From contig JBMTDJ010000005.1 in assembly GCA_049431945.1 (NCBI GenBank), positions 1 to 61,122 of the forward strand: a stretch of 61,122 bases of DNA, read 5' to 3'. This DNA comes from Mxb001 sp049431945. GTDB lineage: Bacteria > Actinomycetota > Actinomycetes > S36-B12. This document shows positions 53,244 through 61,122 of this stretch, piece by piece. A program made the translations under genes and the position numbers. The notes beneath the pieces were generated by a model. That model did not search any database. It had not been told where the DNA came from and saw nothing but the letters and a program-made list of their open reading frames with translations. Position 1 is the stretch's first letter. Each line of letters opens with the position of its first letter.

Positions 53244-54272
53244 ATGTCCATGACCGCCGCGGTGGCCGGCGCTTCCGGCTATGCCGGAGGCGAGCTCCTG
53301 CGTCTGCTCCTGGGCCACCCCGAGTTGGAGATCGGCGTGGTCGCAGCGGGGAGCAAGGCCGGCAGGCGCCTGGGGGAGGTCCATCCCGCGTTGCCGGCAC
53401 TTGCCGACCGCCAGCTCGTGGCCGCCGATCCAGATGCCCTGTCCGGTGCTGACGTCGTGTTCCTGGCCCTGCCCCACGGCGAATCCGCGGCCATCGCGCG
53501 CGCTCTGCCCAGTGATCAACTCATCGTCGATCTGGGCGCGGACTTCCGCCTCGGCGATGAGTCGGCGTGGCATGCGTTCTACAACGACTCCTACGCCGGG
53601 CACTGGGTCTACGGCCTGCCCGAACTTCCGGGGGCACGTGCGCAGATCGCGGAGTCCACTCATGTGGCAAATCCCGGGTGCTATCCCACCGCCGTCGCCG
53701 TGGCGCTCGCACCCGTGCTCGCCGAGGGCTTGATCGACACGCGGGTGAGCGTCGTCGCAGCCTCGGGCACCTCCGGGGCTGGCCGCTCGCCGAGTGAAAC
53801 CCTGCTGGCATCGCAGGTGATGGGCTCCATGTCCGCCTACAAGGTCGGCGGGGTGCACCAGCACACGCCGGAGATGGAGCAGAGCCTGTCGCATGCGGCA
53901 GGAGCCTCCGTCCTGGTGTCCTTCACACCGCTGCTGGCGCCCATGCCGCGCGGCATCCTCGCGACGTGCTCGGCGGACCTGTCCGACGGTGTCACGGCCG
54001 ACGATCTCCAGGAGTGCCTGCACGCCGCCTACGCCCACGAGCCATTCGTCCATGTGCTGCCCCCCGGGCAGTGGCCCCAGACCTCGTCAACCCTGGGTGG
54101 CAACGCCGTGCACGTGCAGGCGACCGCGGATCCGCGCACCGGGCGTGCGGTGGTCATGGCCGCCCTCGACAACCTCGTCAAGGGTGCCGCCGGGCAAGCA
54201 CTGCAGAACGCCAACCTCATGCTCGGCCTCGATGAGCAGGCGGGTCTCACAGCGTCGGGAGTCGCACCATGA
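53244..54272 (+). CDS. argC: N-acetyl-gamma-glutamyl-phosphate reductase
   Basis: A 342-residue NADPH-dependent enzyme of ornithine synthesis. Rossmann motif AAVAGASGYAGGELLRLL, active-site cysteine in VANPGCYPTAVAVAL and the histidine region KVGGVHQHTPEM. ATG at 53244 is preferred as it coincides with the predicted transcription start; ATG at 53250 is possible. The stop overlaps argJ (ATGA). Confidence 0.96.
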   Translation: MSMTAAVAGASGYAGGELLRLLLGHPELEIGVVAAGSKAGRRLGEVHPALPALADRQLVAADPDALSGADVVFLALPHGESAAIARALPSDQLIVDLGADFRLGDESAWHAFYNDSYAGHWVYGLPELPGARAQIAESTHVANPGCYPTAVAVALAPVLAEGLIDTRVSVVAASGTSGAGRSPSETLLASQVMGSMSAYKVGGVHQHTPEMEQSLSHAAGASVLVSFTPLLAPMPRGILATCSADLSDGVTADDLQECLHAAYAHEPFVHVLPPGQWPQTSSTLGGNAVHVQATADPRTGRAVVMAALDNLVKGAAGQALQNANLMLGLDEQAGLTASGVAP

Positions 54273-55435
54273 GCGTCACCACCCCCCAGGGCTTCCGGGC
54301 CGCGGGCGTCACCGCCGGTCTCAAGGCGAGCGGCCGGCCGGACGTTGCACTCGTCGTGAACGACGGTCCGCTGCAGTCTGCAGCAGCGGTCTTCACCTCG
54401 AACCGCTTTCCGGCCGCCCCGGTGCTGTGGACGCGCCAGGTGCTCGCTGACGGTGAGCTCCATGCCGTGATCCTCAACTCCGGGGGCGCCAATGCGTGCA
54501 CCGGTCCCGATGGCTTCGCTGACACCCACCGCACGGCCGAGCACGTGGCCGCAGTGCTCAGTGGGCAGGGGAGTGACGTCGGAGCCGGTGAGATCGCCGT
54601 GTGCTCGACGGGTCTCATCGGTGAGCGACTGCCCATGGACGTGCTGCTCGCAGGCGTCGATGCGGCAGCAGCGGCACTGGGCGTCGATGGTGGTCCGGAC
54701 GCTGCTGTCGCCATCATGACGACCGACACCGTTCCCAAGGTGGCCGTCGCCCAGGGCAACGGCTACACGGTGGGAGGGATGGCGAAAGGCGCCGGCATGC
54801 TCGCTCCGGGGCTGGCGACCATGCTCGTCGTCATCACGACTGACGCGGTCGCGCATCCGGATACTCTCCAGGAGGCGCTTGCTGCCGCGACGCGCGTGAC
54901 CTTCGACCGCATCGACTCCGATGGCTGCATGTCCACCAACGACACTGTCATTGCGATGGCGAGCGGTGCTGCGATGCGACAACCGTCTGCCACCGACCTC
55001 ACCCATGCGATCACCGCCGTCTGTGGCGATCTTGCGCTCCAGCTCATCGGCGATGCAGAGGGCGCGAGCAAGGACATCGCGATCACCGTGACCCACGCGG
55101 CGAGCGAGGATGACGCGGTCGAGGTCGCCCGCGCCGTCGCGCGCAGCAATCTGCTGAAGTGCGCGATCCATGGGGAGGACCCCAATTGGGGCCGCGTGCT
55201 TTCGGCTATCGGCACGACCGATGCGGCCTTCGATTCCGACCGGGTCGATGTAGCCATCAATGGCGTCTGGATCTGTCGCGGCGGTGCTGCGGGTGACTCG
55301 CGTGACCTCGTGGACATGTCCGGCCGGACGGTGCGGATTGGGATCGATCTGGGTGCCGGGATGGAGCAGGCGACGGTGTGGACCAACGACCTGACCGCCG
55401 ATTACGTCCACGAGAATTCGGCGTACTCCACATGA
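54269..55435 (+). CDS. argJ: Glutamate N-acetyltransferase / ornithine acetyltransferase
   Basis: A 388-residue Ntn-type enzyme of the acetyl-cycle route. The self-cleavage site is in KGAGMLAPGLATMLVVITTD, where the Thr after the Met/Ala step becomes the new N-terminus of the beta chain; family motifs NSGGANACTG and HGEDPNWGRVLSAIG are present. ATGA overlaps connect it with argC and argB. Confidence 0.96.
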   Translation: MSVTTPQGFRAAGVTAGLKASGRPDVALVVNDGPLQSAAAVFTSNRFPAAPVLWTRQVLADGELHAVILNSGGANACTGPDGFADTHRTAEHVAAVLSGQGSDVGAGEIAVCSTGLIGERLPMDVLLAGVDAAAAALGVDGGPDAAVAIMTTDTVPKVAVAQGNGYTVGGMAKGAGMLAPGLATMLVVITTDAVAHPDTLQEALAAATRVTFDRIDSDGCMSTNDTVIAMASGAAMRQPSATDLTHAITAVCGDLALQLIGDAEGASKDIAITVTHAASEDDAVEVARAVARSNLLKCAIHGEDPNWGRVLSAIGTTDAAFDSDRVDVAINGVWICRGGAAGDSRDLVDMSGRTVRIGIDLGAGMEQATVWTNDLTADYVHENSAYST

Positions 55436-56310
55436 GCGCCCAGGAGAAGGCATCTGTCCTGGCCGAGGCGCTGCCGTGGCTCGAGCGCTTCCGCGGAGCG
55501 ACGGTCGTCGTCAAGTACGGCGGCAACGCCATGACCGACGACGCACTGAAGCGCTCCTTCGCGGAGGACATCGTCTTCCTTCGACTCGCGGGGCTGCGTC
55601 CTGTGGTTGTGCACGGCGGTGGTCCGCAGATCTCCGCCATGCTTGACAGAGTCGGCATCGCCAGTGAATTTCGCGGCGGACTGCGCGTGACGACTCCCGA
55701 GGCGATGGAGGTCGTGCGCATGGTCCTCACCGGTCAAGTGCAGCGCGACATCGTCACGCTCATCAACGCGCATGGACCCTTTGCGGTCGGGCTCTCGGGG
55801 GAGGATGCTCACCTGTTCCGCGCGGAACGCCGAGGCGTGGTGGTCGAGGGTGTCGAGGTCGACCTCGGCCTCGTCGGCGATGTGGTCGAGGTGCGCCCGG
55901 ATTTCGTCACCGCACTCCTTGACGAGGGCCGTATCCCCGTCGTGTCGACGGTCGCCCCCGATGAGGCGGGCGTGGCCCACAACGTCAATGCCGACACTGC
56001 CGCCGCGGCCCTGGCTGTGGCGTTGGGTGCGGAGAAGCTCGTCGTGCTGACCGATGTGCCCGGCCTCTGCGCGGATTGGCCGGCGAGCACCGACGTGATC
56101 CCGGAGATACGGGCCTCGGCTTTGGCGTCGATGCTGCCCTCGCTCGAGTCGGGCATGGCGCCGAAGATGGAGGCTTGCCTGCGCGCTGTGGAGGGCGGCG
56201 TGCCACGCGCCCACGTCATTGACGGGCGGGTGCCGCACGGTCTCCTCGTCGAGGTGTTCACCGACACCGGTGTCGGCACGATGGTGCTTCCGGACGAGGC
56301 CCGATCATGA
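55432..56310 (+). CDS. argB: Acetylglutamate kinase
   Basis: A 292-residue amino-acid kinase: VVKYGGNAMTDDALKRSF, VVVHGGGPQISAML, and AVEGGVPRAHVIDGRVPHG. The N-terminal helix (MSAQEKASVLAEALPWLERF) is the type found in arginine-inhibited hexameric enzymes, so feedback by arginine is expected. ATG at 55432 overlaps the argJ stop. Confidence 0.96.
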   Translation: MSAQEKASVLAEALPWLERFRGATVVVKYGGNAMTDDALKRSFAEDIVFLRLAGLRPVVVHGGGPQISAMLDRVGIASEFRGGLRVTTPEAMEVVRMVLTGQVQRDIVTLINAHGPFAVGLSGEDAHLFRAERRGVVVEGVEVDLGLVGDVVEVRPDFVTALLDEGRIPVVSTVAPDEAGVAHNVNADTAAAALAVALGAEKLVVLTDVPGLCADWPASTDVIPEIRASALASMLPSLESGMAPKMEACLRAVEGGVPRAHVIDGRVPHGLLVEVFTDTGVGTMVLPDEARS

Positions 56311-57509
56311 CCACGTCCTCCGTGTCGGTGACTCAGGATCTGCAGCGGCGCTGGCAGGCGTCGCTGATGGACAACTACGGCACACCGACCATCGCACTCG
56401 TGCGCGGCGCAGGTGCGCGGGTGTGGGATGCCGATGGGCGTGACTACGTCGATCTGCTTGCGGGGATCGCCGTCAATGCACTCGGTCATGCGCATCCGCG
56501 CGTCATCGAGGCCGTGACGGAGCAGATCTCGACGCTCGGCCACACGAGCAACCTCGCGATGACCGCGCCACCCATCGCCCTCGCGGAGCGGCTGCTCGAC
56601 CTGCTGGATCCGGCGGGCACCCGCGGTGGACGCGTCTTCTTCTGCAACTCCGGTGCGGAGGCCAACGAGGCCGCCTTCAAACTCGCTCGTCGCACGGGCC
56701 GCAGCAGGGTCGTCGTCGCCGAGCGTTCGTTTCACGGTCGCACCATGGGTGCACTTGCGCTCACGGCCCAGCCGGCCAAGCAGGACCCCTTCCGTCCGCT
56801 GCCCGGCGACGTCGTCGCCGTGCCGTTTGGTGATGCGGCCGCCCTGGCGGCGGCGGTCGACGCCGACACCGCGGCCGTGTTCCTCGAGCCCATCCAGGGC
56901 GAAGGTGGAGTCATCCCCGCGCCGTCCGGCTACCTGCGTGCCGCGCGCGATGCGTGCGATGCCCACGGGGCCCTTCTCGTCTTCGACGAGGTGCAGACCG
57001 GCATCGGACGCACCGGATCGTGGTTCGCGCACCAGGCGATGGACAACGGCGTCGCTCCAGATGTCATCACGCTGGCTAAGGGCCTCGGTGGTGGCCTGCC
57101 CATCGGTGCCATGGTGGCCTTCGGTGAGGCGGCCTCGCTGCTCGGCCCCGGCAGTCACGGCTCGACGTTCGGCGGCAACCCCGTGAGTTGCGCGGCGGCC
57201 CTCGCGGTGCTCGATGCCATCGAGTCGGCGGGCCTCCTCGCTCGTGTCGGCGAGGTGAGCGAACGCCTCACGGGAATCGTGTCCGCCTCGAGCATCGTCG
57301 ATCACGTGCGCGGCAGCGGGCTCCTGATCGGAGTTGTCCTGTCGCAGCCGGTCGCAGCTGATCTCGAAGCGGCGGCGCGGGCACACGGCCTCATCGTCAA
57401 TGCGATCGGCGCCGATGTCATCCGGCTTGCCCCACCCCTGGTCATCACTGACGACGACCTCGATGAGGTCGAGCGCCGCTGGACCGCAGCCGTGGGGGAT
57501 GTGTCGTGA
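56307..57509 (+). CDS. argD: Acetylornithine aminotransferase
   Basis: A 400-residue PLP aminotransferase. NSGAEANEAAFKLAR binds the cofactor phosphate, VFDEVQTGIGRTG holds the Asp, and the Schiff-base lysine is in TLAKGLGGGLPIGA. It lies between argB and argR with four-base overlaps on both sides; in most actinobacteria argF would follow, but here argR does. Confidence 0.95.
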   Translation: MTTSSVSVTQDLQRRWQASLMDNYGTPTIALVRGAGARVWDADGRDYVDLLAGIAVNALGHAHPRVIEAVTEQISTLGHTSNLAMTAPPIALAERLLDLLDPAGTRGGRVFFCNSGAEANEAAFKLARRTGRSRVVVAERSFHGRTMGALALTAQPAKQDPFRPLPGDVVAVPFGDAAALAAAVDADTAAVFLEPIQGEGGVIPAPSGYLRAARDACDAHGALLVFDEVQTGIGRTGSWFAHQAMDNGVAPDVITLAKGLGGGLPIGAMVAFGEAASLLGPGSHGSTFGGNPVSCAAALAVLDAIESAGLLARVGEVSERLTGIVSASSIVDHVRGSGLLIGVVLSQPVAADLEAAARAHGLIVNAIGADVIRLAPPLVITDDDLDEVERRWTAAVGDVS

Positions 57510-58021
57510 CGGCGCCCCGGACCCAGGCAGCTCGCCGCACGCTGATCGTCGAGGTGCTCGAGCGGGAGTCCATCCACTCCCAGGAGGAACTGCGCGCGGC
57601 GTTAGCCGGACACGGCTTTGACGTGACGCAGGCGACCCTGTCCCGGGATCTGGTCGACCTGGGCGCGACGAAGGTCGCTCAGGGTGACGGTCGCAGTGTC
57701 TACGCGCTGCCTGAGGAGGTTCCCGCCGATCGCGCTGAGTCCTCTTCGGATACCGCGCCCTCCAGCAGGCTGGCACGCGCCCTGCATGAGTTGGCCGTGT
57801 CCGTGGACCACTCGCTCAACATCGTGATCGTGCGCACTCCACCGGGGGGTGCGCAGTACTTGGCCTCCGCCTTCGACGGTGCCCACTGGGGGGCGATCTT
57901 GGGCACCGTCGCTGGGGATGACACCGTGCTCATCGTGACGCGCGGAGTACAGGAAGGCGCCGAGGTGGCCGGGAATGTCCTGGCCATGGCCGAAGGACGA
58001 GCGGGAGGTGCGCAGCGGTGA
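57506..58021 (+). CDS. argR: Arginine repressor
   Basis: A 171-residue repressor with an N-terminal winged helix (SIHSQEELRAALAGHGFDVT, then QATLSRDLVDLGATKV) and the C-terminal arginine-binding, hexamer-forming domain (WGAILGTVAGDDTVLIVTRG). It should control argC through the site overlapping the -10 box at 53225-53237. GTG start and GTGA stop overlaps. Confidence 0.95.
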   Translation: MTAPRTQAARRTLIVEVLERESIHSQEELRAALAGHGFDVTQATLSRDLVDLGATKVAQGDGRSVYALPEEVPADRAESSSDTAPSSRLARALHELAVSVDHSLNIVIVRTPPGGAQYLASAFDGAHWGAILGTVAGDDTVLIVTRGVQEGAEVAGNVLAMAEGRAGGAQR

Positions 58022-59430
58022 CCGAGCCGACGCGACTGTGGGGCGGCAGATTCGCCTCGGGACCGGCCGACGCGATGGCGGCCCTGAGTGCCTCTGTCCA
58101 CTTCGACTGGCGGTTGGCGCCGTACGACATTCGGCAGACAGCCGCGCATGCGCGGATCCTTCATCGCGCGGGCCTGCTGGCCGACTCCGAGCTCTCTGAC
58201 GTTCTCGCAGCCCTGGATCAGTTGGCGGTCGACGTCACCAATGGTTCCTTCATTCCTGGGCCAGATGACGAGGATGTTCACACGGCGATTGAGCGCGGGT
58301 TGCTCGAGCGGCTCGGCTCGCTCGGCGGCAAGCTGCGTGCTGGGCGCAGTCGCAACGATCAGGTCGCCACGGACTTTCGCCTCTACTTGCGCGACCAGGC
58401 GCGCGCGATCGCCATCGAGATCATCGGGCTGCAAGAGGCCCTTCTTGGCCAAGCCGTGACCCACGTGGACACCATCGCTCCAGGATTCACGCATCTCCAG
58501 CACGCCCAGCCCGTGTCATTCGGGCACGAGCTTGCCAAGCATGTCCACGCACTCGCGCGCGACATCGACCGACTCCGCGACTGGGATGTTCGCGCTGCGT
58601 TGTCGCCGCTGGGTGCCGGTGCCCTTGCCGGATCGTCGCTGGGCCTTGACCCGCAGGCGGTTGCCCAGGACTTGGGATTCCGCGCTGCCCTGGCCAACTC
58701 CATTGACGCCGTGAGCGACCGCGACTGGGTGGCCGAGTTCCTCTTCGTTGCGGCAATGATCGGGGTACACCTGTCCCGCATCGGGGAGGAGGTCGTCCTC
58801 TGGACGTCGCGTGAGTTCGGCTGGGCCACCTTGGATGACGCCTGGTCGACCGGTTCGTCGATCATGCCGCAGAAGAAGAATCCGGACGTGGCCGAACTCA
58901 TCCGAGGCAAGTCCGGCCGGCTCATCGGCGACCTGACCGGGCTGCTCGCCACGCTCAAGGGGATGCCTTTCGCCTACAACCGAGATCTCCAGGAAGACAA
59001 GGAGCCGGTCTTCGATGCGGTCGACCAACTCCTTCTCGTACTGCCGGCGGTCACCGGGATGATCGCCACCCTGTCATTCGACACAGTGCGGATCTCGATG
59101 TCTGCGCCCCAGGGATTCGCCCTCGCCACGGACATCGCGGAGTGGCTTGTTCGGCGTGGGGTCCCGTTCCGAGACGCCCACGAAATCGCGGGCGCATGCG
59201 TGCGCGAGGCGGAGAGCCGGGGCGTGGAGCTGTGGGACCTTGACGACGATGCACTCTCCTCGATCAGCACGGCACTTTCGCCTGATGTGCGCGAGGTCCT
59301 GTCTCTCGAAGGCTCCGTGTCGTCACGGTCTTCCTTCGGCGGCACCGCACCTGCCAGGGTGCGGGAGCAGCTCGACGAGGTACGCCATGTCATGGCCGCC
59401 GACGCTGAATGGGCGCGTGCGCATTCCTGA
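58018..59430 (+). CDS. argH: Argininosuccinate lyase
   Basis: A 470-residue fumarase/aspartase-superfamily enzyme: LWGGRFASGPADAMAALSAS, AGRSRNDQVATDFRLYLRD, and the signature loop GSSIMPQKKNPDVAELIRG. It performs the last step of arginine synthesis. argG, its usual partner, is not in the window. GTG at 58018 overlaps argR. Confidence 0.96.
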   Translation: MTEPTRLWGGRFASGPADAMAALSASVHFDWRLAPYDIRQTAAHARILHRAGLLADSELSDVLAALDQLAVDVTNGSFIPGPDDEDVHTAIERGLLERLGSLGGKLRAGRSRNDQVATDFRLYLRDQARAIAIEIIGLQEALLGQAVTHVDTIAPGFTHLQHAQPVSFGHELAKHVHALARDIDRLRDWDVRAALSPLGAGALAGSSLGLDPQAVAQDLGFRAALANSIDAVSDRDWVAEFLFVAAMIGVHLSRIGEEVVLWTSREFGWATLDDAWSTGSSIMPQKKNPDVAELIRGKSGRLIGDLTGLLATLKGMPFAYNRDLQEDKEPVFDAVDQLLLVLPAVTGMIATLSFDTVRISMSAPQGFALATDIAEWLVRRGVPFRDAHEIAGACVREAESRGVELWDLDDDALSSISTALSPDVREVLSLEGSVSSRSSFGGTAPARVREQLDEVRHVMAADAEWARAHS

Positions 59431-59797
59431 GTCTCTCCGCCCGGGGGGCCGAGGGTGGGGCATAGGTGCTGCGGTCCTGGCCATCCTCATCGGCGTTGTC
59501 TCGCTCCTGCCGCCTCGAGGCACCCCCGGGGTGGAGATCGCGGACCTTGGCGAGGTGCTGGCGACCATCGGTCACGCCCTCGCATACGCCCTGCTCGGGG
59601 CCTTCGCCGTGGGTGCCCAGATTCGCCCGCGCCTAGGGACCACTCTCGCGATCGTCATCGGCTACGGCATCGTGCTGGAGATCCTTCAAGGCGTCATGGG
59701 TCTGCGCTCCTTCCAGGTGGGCGATATCGCGGCCAATGCCCTCGGAGCCGTCACGGGGGCCGTCGTCATGCTGCGGGTCCGCCGCACGGAGGTCTGA
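59417..59797 (+). CDS. VanZ-like membrane protein
   Basis: A 126-residue protein with about four helices (AAVLAILIGVVSLLP, HALAYALLGAFAVGA, LGTTLAIVIGYGIVLEIL and IAANALGAVTGAVVML). The VanZ-like features GHALAY and EILQGVMGLRSFQVGDIAAN are present. The role is unknown; VanZ itself gives low teicoplanin resistance. GTG at 59417 overlaps argH by 14 bases with no obvious ribosome-binding site. Confidence 0.7.
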   Translation: MRIPESLRPGGRGWGIGAAVLAILIGVVSLLPPRGTPGVEIADLGEVLATIGHALAYALLGAFAVGAQIRPRLGTTLAIVIGYGIVLEILQGVMGLRSFQVGDIAANALGAVTGAVVMLRVRRTEV

Positions 59798-59847
59798 GCC
59801 GGTTGTCCTCGCGTGCCGGCCCGGCCCGGGGGGCGGTCAAGCCACCC

Positions 59848-59877
59848 GTGTCGGGCAGCCCCGCCCGCTCCCGACAC
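59848..59877. terminator. Inverted repeat, possible terminator after the arg-vanZ operon
   Basis: GTGTCGGG (59848-59855) and CCCGACAC (59870-59877) form a perfect 8-bp stem with a 14-base GC-rich loop and no T tract. Confidence 0.4.
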
Positions 59878-59931
59878 ATCGGGGGGAGTGCGCGTGGGCG
59901 GGCGGCGCACCTCGTCAAGGACACTGATGCC

Positions 59932-60564
59932 GTGATGCAGGCGACGACGCGGGCTCCGCGGTGGATGAGCGAGCCCGTCGCCGCGATCGCTCCGCGATTC
60001 CTCGGCTCGGTGCTGCGCTCGAACCTGGGCGGCGAGATCGTGGCGGTGCGCATCACCGAAGTGGAGGCGTACGCGGGAGAGGGAGAGGATCCCGGCTCCC
60101 ACGCGTTCCGGGGCCGTGGCAAGCGCAATGCCACGATGTTCGGCCCACCTGGGCGCGCCTACATCTACTTCACCTATGGCATGCACTGGTGCAGCAATGT
60201 GGTCACGGGCCCGGAGGGCTCTGCGTCGGCAGTGCTCCTGCGTGCCGGCGAGGTGATCGAGGGCGTCGAGGCTGCCCGCGAACGACGGCCGTCGGCACGG
60301 GCGGATCGCGACCTCGCCCGCGGACCTGCGAGGCTCAGCCTGGCCCTCGGGCTCACGGGTGAGTACGACGGGTGCGCCTTGTTCGACCCGGCATCACCGG
60401 TGAGTCTGGCCTTGCCGCAGCGGCCACTGGCGGTGCACGCGGTGACGCCCCGCACGGGTGTCGGGGGAGCCGGCGCCGCCACGGCCTGGCGATTCATCTG
60501 TGATCATCCGACCGTGAGCCCTTATCGCGCCGCCGCACGCCGTCGGCCAACGAGATCTCCATGA
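59932..60564 (+). CDS. 3-methyladenine DNA glycosylase (AAG/MPG type)
   Basis: A 210-residue repair glycosylase removing alkylated purines. It has the family core FLGSVLRSNLGGEIVAVRIT, the catalytic Glu in ITEVEAYAGEGEDPGSHAFR, and MFGPPGRAYIYFTYGMHWC. GTG at 59932 (or ATG 59935) fits family length, with AAGGA about ten bases upstream. It lies directly before tyrS, a common arrangement in actinobacteria. Confidence 0.9.
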   Translation: MMQATTRAPRWMSEPVAAIAPRFLGSVLRSNLGGEIVAVRITEVEAYAGEGEDPGSHAFRGRGKRNATMFGPPGRAYIYFTYGMHWCSNVVTGPEGSASAVLLRAGEVIEGVEAARERRPSARADRDLARGPARLSLALGLTGEYDGCALFDPASPVSLALPQRPLAVHAVTPRTGVGGAGAATAWRFICDHPTVSPYRAAARRRPTRSP

Positions 60565-60644
60565 GGTCCCCGATGGCCACCCTGCTCCCCACGCTGAGGT
60601 CCCCTGGCCGCCTACGGGCGGAACAGTGACATGCGGGAGGATGC

Positions 60645-61122
60645 ATGCTCGTGAGCGCACTCATCGATGACCTGCAGTGGCGTGGACTCATCGCACAGAG
60701 CACCGATCTGGATGCCCTGCGCACCGAGCTCGATGCCGGACCGCTCACCTACTACATCGGATTCGATCCCACTGCGCCGAGCCTGCACCTGGGCAACCTC
60801 CTGCAGATCCAGACGATGCGTCGCTTCCAAGCCGATGGCCATCGGCCCCTCGCTCTCGTCGGCGGCGCGACGGGTCTCATCGGCGATCCGAAGATGACGG
60901 GGGAGCGCACTCTCAACCCTGTCGAGACCGTGGAGCAATGGGTGGATCGCCTGCGCGCAGAGCTCTCGCGATTCTTCGACTTCGATGGCCCTGCGGCGGC
61001 GCGTTTGGTGAATAACTACGACTGGACAAAGGACGTCGACGTCATCTCCTTCATGCGCGATATCGGTAAGCACTTCAGCGTCAATCGCATGCTCGATCGC
61101 GAAGCGGTGTCCGCGCGCCTTG
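60645..61122 (+). CDS. tyrS: Tyrosyl-tRNA synthetase, N-terminal part (runs off the right edge)
   Basis: The first 159 codons of a class I synthetase. YYIGFDPTAPSLHLGNLLQI carries the HIGH-type motif (HLGN), followed by GGATGLIGDPKMTGERTLN and VNNYDWTKDVDVISFMRDIG. The KMSKS-type loop lies outside. ATG at 60645 has GGGAGG four bases upstream; GTG at 60651 is an alternative. Confidence 0.95.
   Translation, partial: MLVSALIDDLQWRGLIAQSTDLDALRTELDAGPLTYYIGFDPTAPSLHLGNLLQIQTMRRFQADGHRPLALVGGATGLIGDPKMTGERTLNPVETVEQWVDRLRAELSRFFDFDGPAAARLVNNYDWTKDVDVISFMRDIGKHFSVNRMLDREAVSARL

Noticed and set aside
55809..57776. A 655-codon minus-strand frame across argB, argD and argR
   Set aside because: It is antisense to three coupled arginine genes, with composition typical of shadow frames in GC-rich DNA.

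Overview
The window is GC-rich bacterial DNA from an actinomycete-type genome. The evidence is the gene order (rpoZ-coaBC-metK-priA-def-fmt-rsmB-rpe-rib; infC-rpmI-rplT; argCJBD-RH), a PriA without a helicase P-loop, SseB-like and DUF1844-like genes beside infC, a SAM-IV-type riboswitch, many GTG starts and TAnnnT -10 boxes, several of them giving leaderless mRNAs. No rRNA, tRNA, CRISPR array, insertion sequence or phage gene was seen. Genus cannot be given from sequence alone.

Left third (1-26369), accessory nitrogen catabolism. After a partial acyl-CoA dehydrogenase and a membrane alpha/beta-hydrolase comes a minus-strand operon: Lrp regulator, class III aminotransferase, pyridoxamine-oxidase-fold protein, FAD amine oxidase. 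It is divergent from an aminoaldehyde dehydrogenase. Next (8138-16764, minus) are an NMT1-type ABC importer, a luciferase-like oxidoreductase, CoA-acylating (methyl)malonate-semialdehyde dehydrogenase, dihydropyrimidinase and beta-ureidopropionase: a reductive pyrimidine (or hydantoin) degradation locus with no classical dihydropyrimidine dehydrogenase. Divergent from it (17039-26369, plus) are a second aminoaldehyde dehydrogenase, a PotDABC polyamine importer, a second amine oxidase, an agmatinase-family ureohydrolase and a saccharopine-dehydrogenase-like enzyme. Together these can import polyamines and pyrimidines and oxidise them to beta-alanine or GABA and then central metabolites.

Middle (26427-44790), housekeeping: rpoZ, coaBC (CTG start), riboswitch-controlled metK, priA, def, fmt, rsmB, rpe, ribD-ribE-ribBA-ribH, hisE-hisG, sseB-like and DUF1844-like genes, then infC (ATC start, structured leader), rpmI and rplT. 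A two-gene minus-strand module (processive glycosyltransferase plus a degenerate GGDEF protein) sits between metK and priA. The DHBP-synthase half of RibBA has lost its active-site motifs.

Right third (44800-61122): an rRNA methyltransferase, then a module of a decayed oxygenase paralogue, an intact 2-oxoglutarate/Fe(II)-oxygenase-like gene, cysD and a cysN-cysC fusion, followed by pheS-pheT, a leaderless arginine operon argC-J-B-D-R-H without argF or argG, a VanZ-like gene, a 3-methyladenine glycosylase and the 5' part of tyrS.
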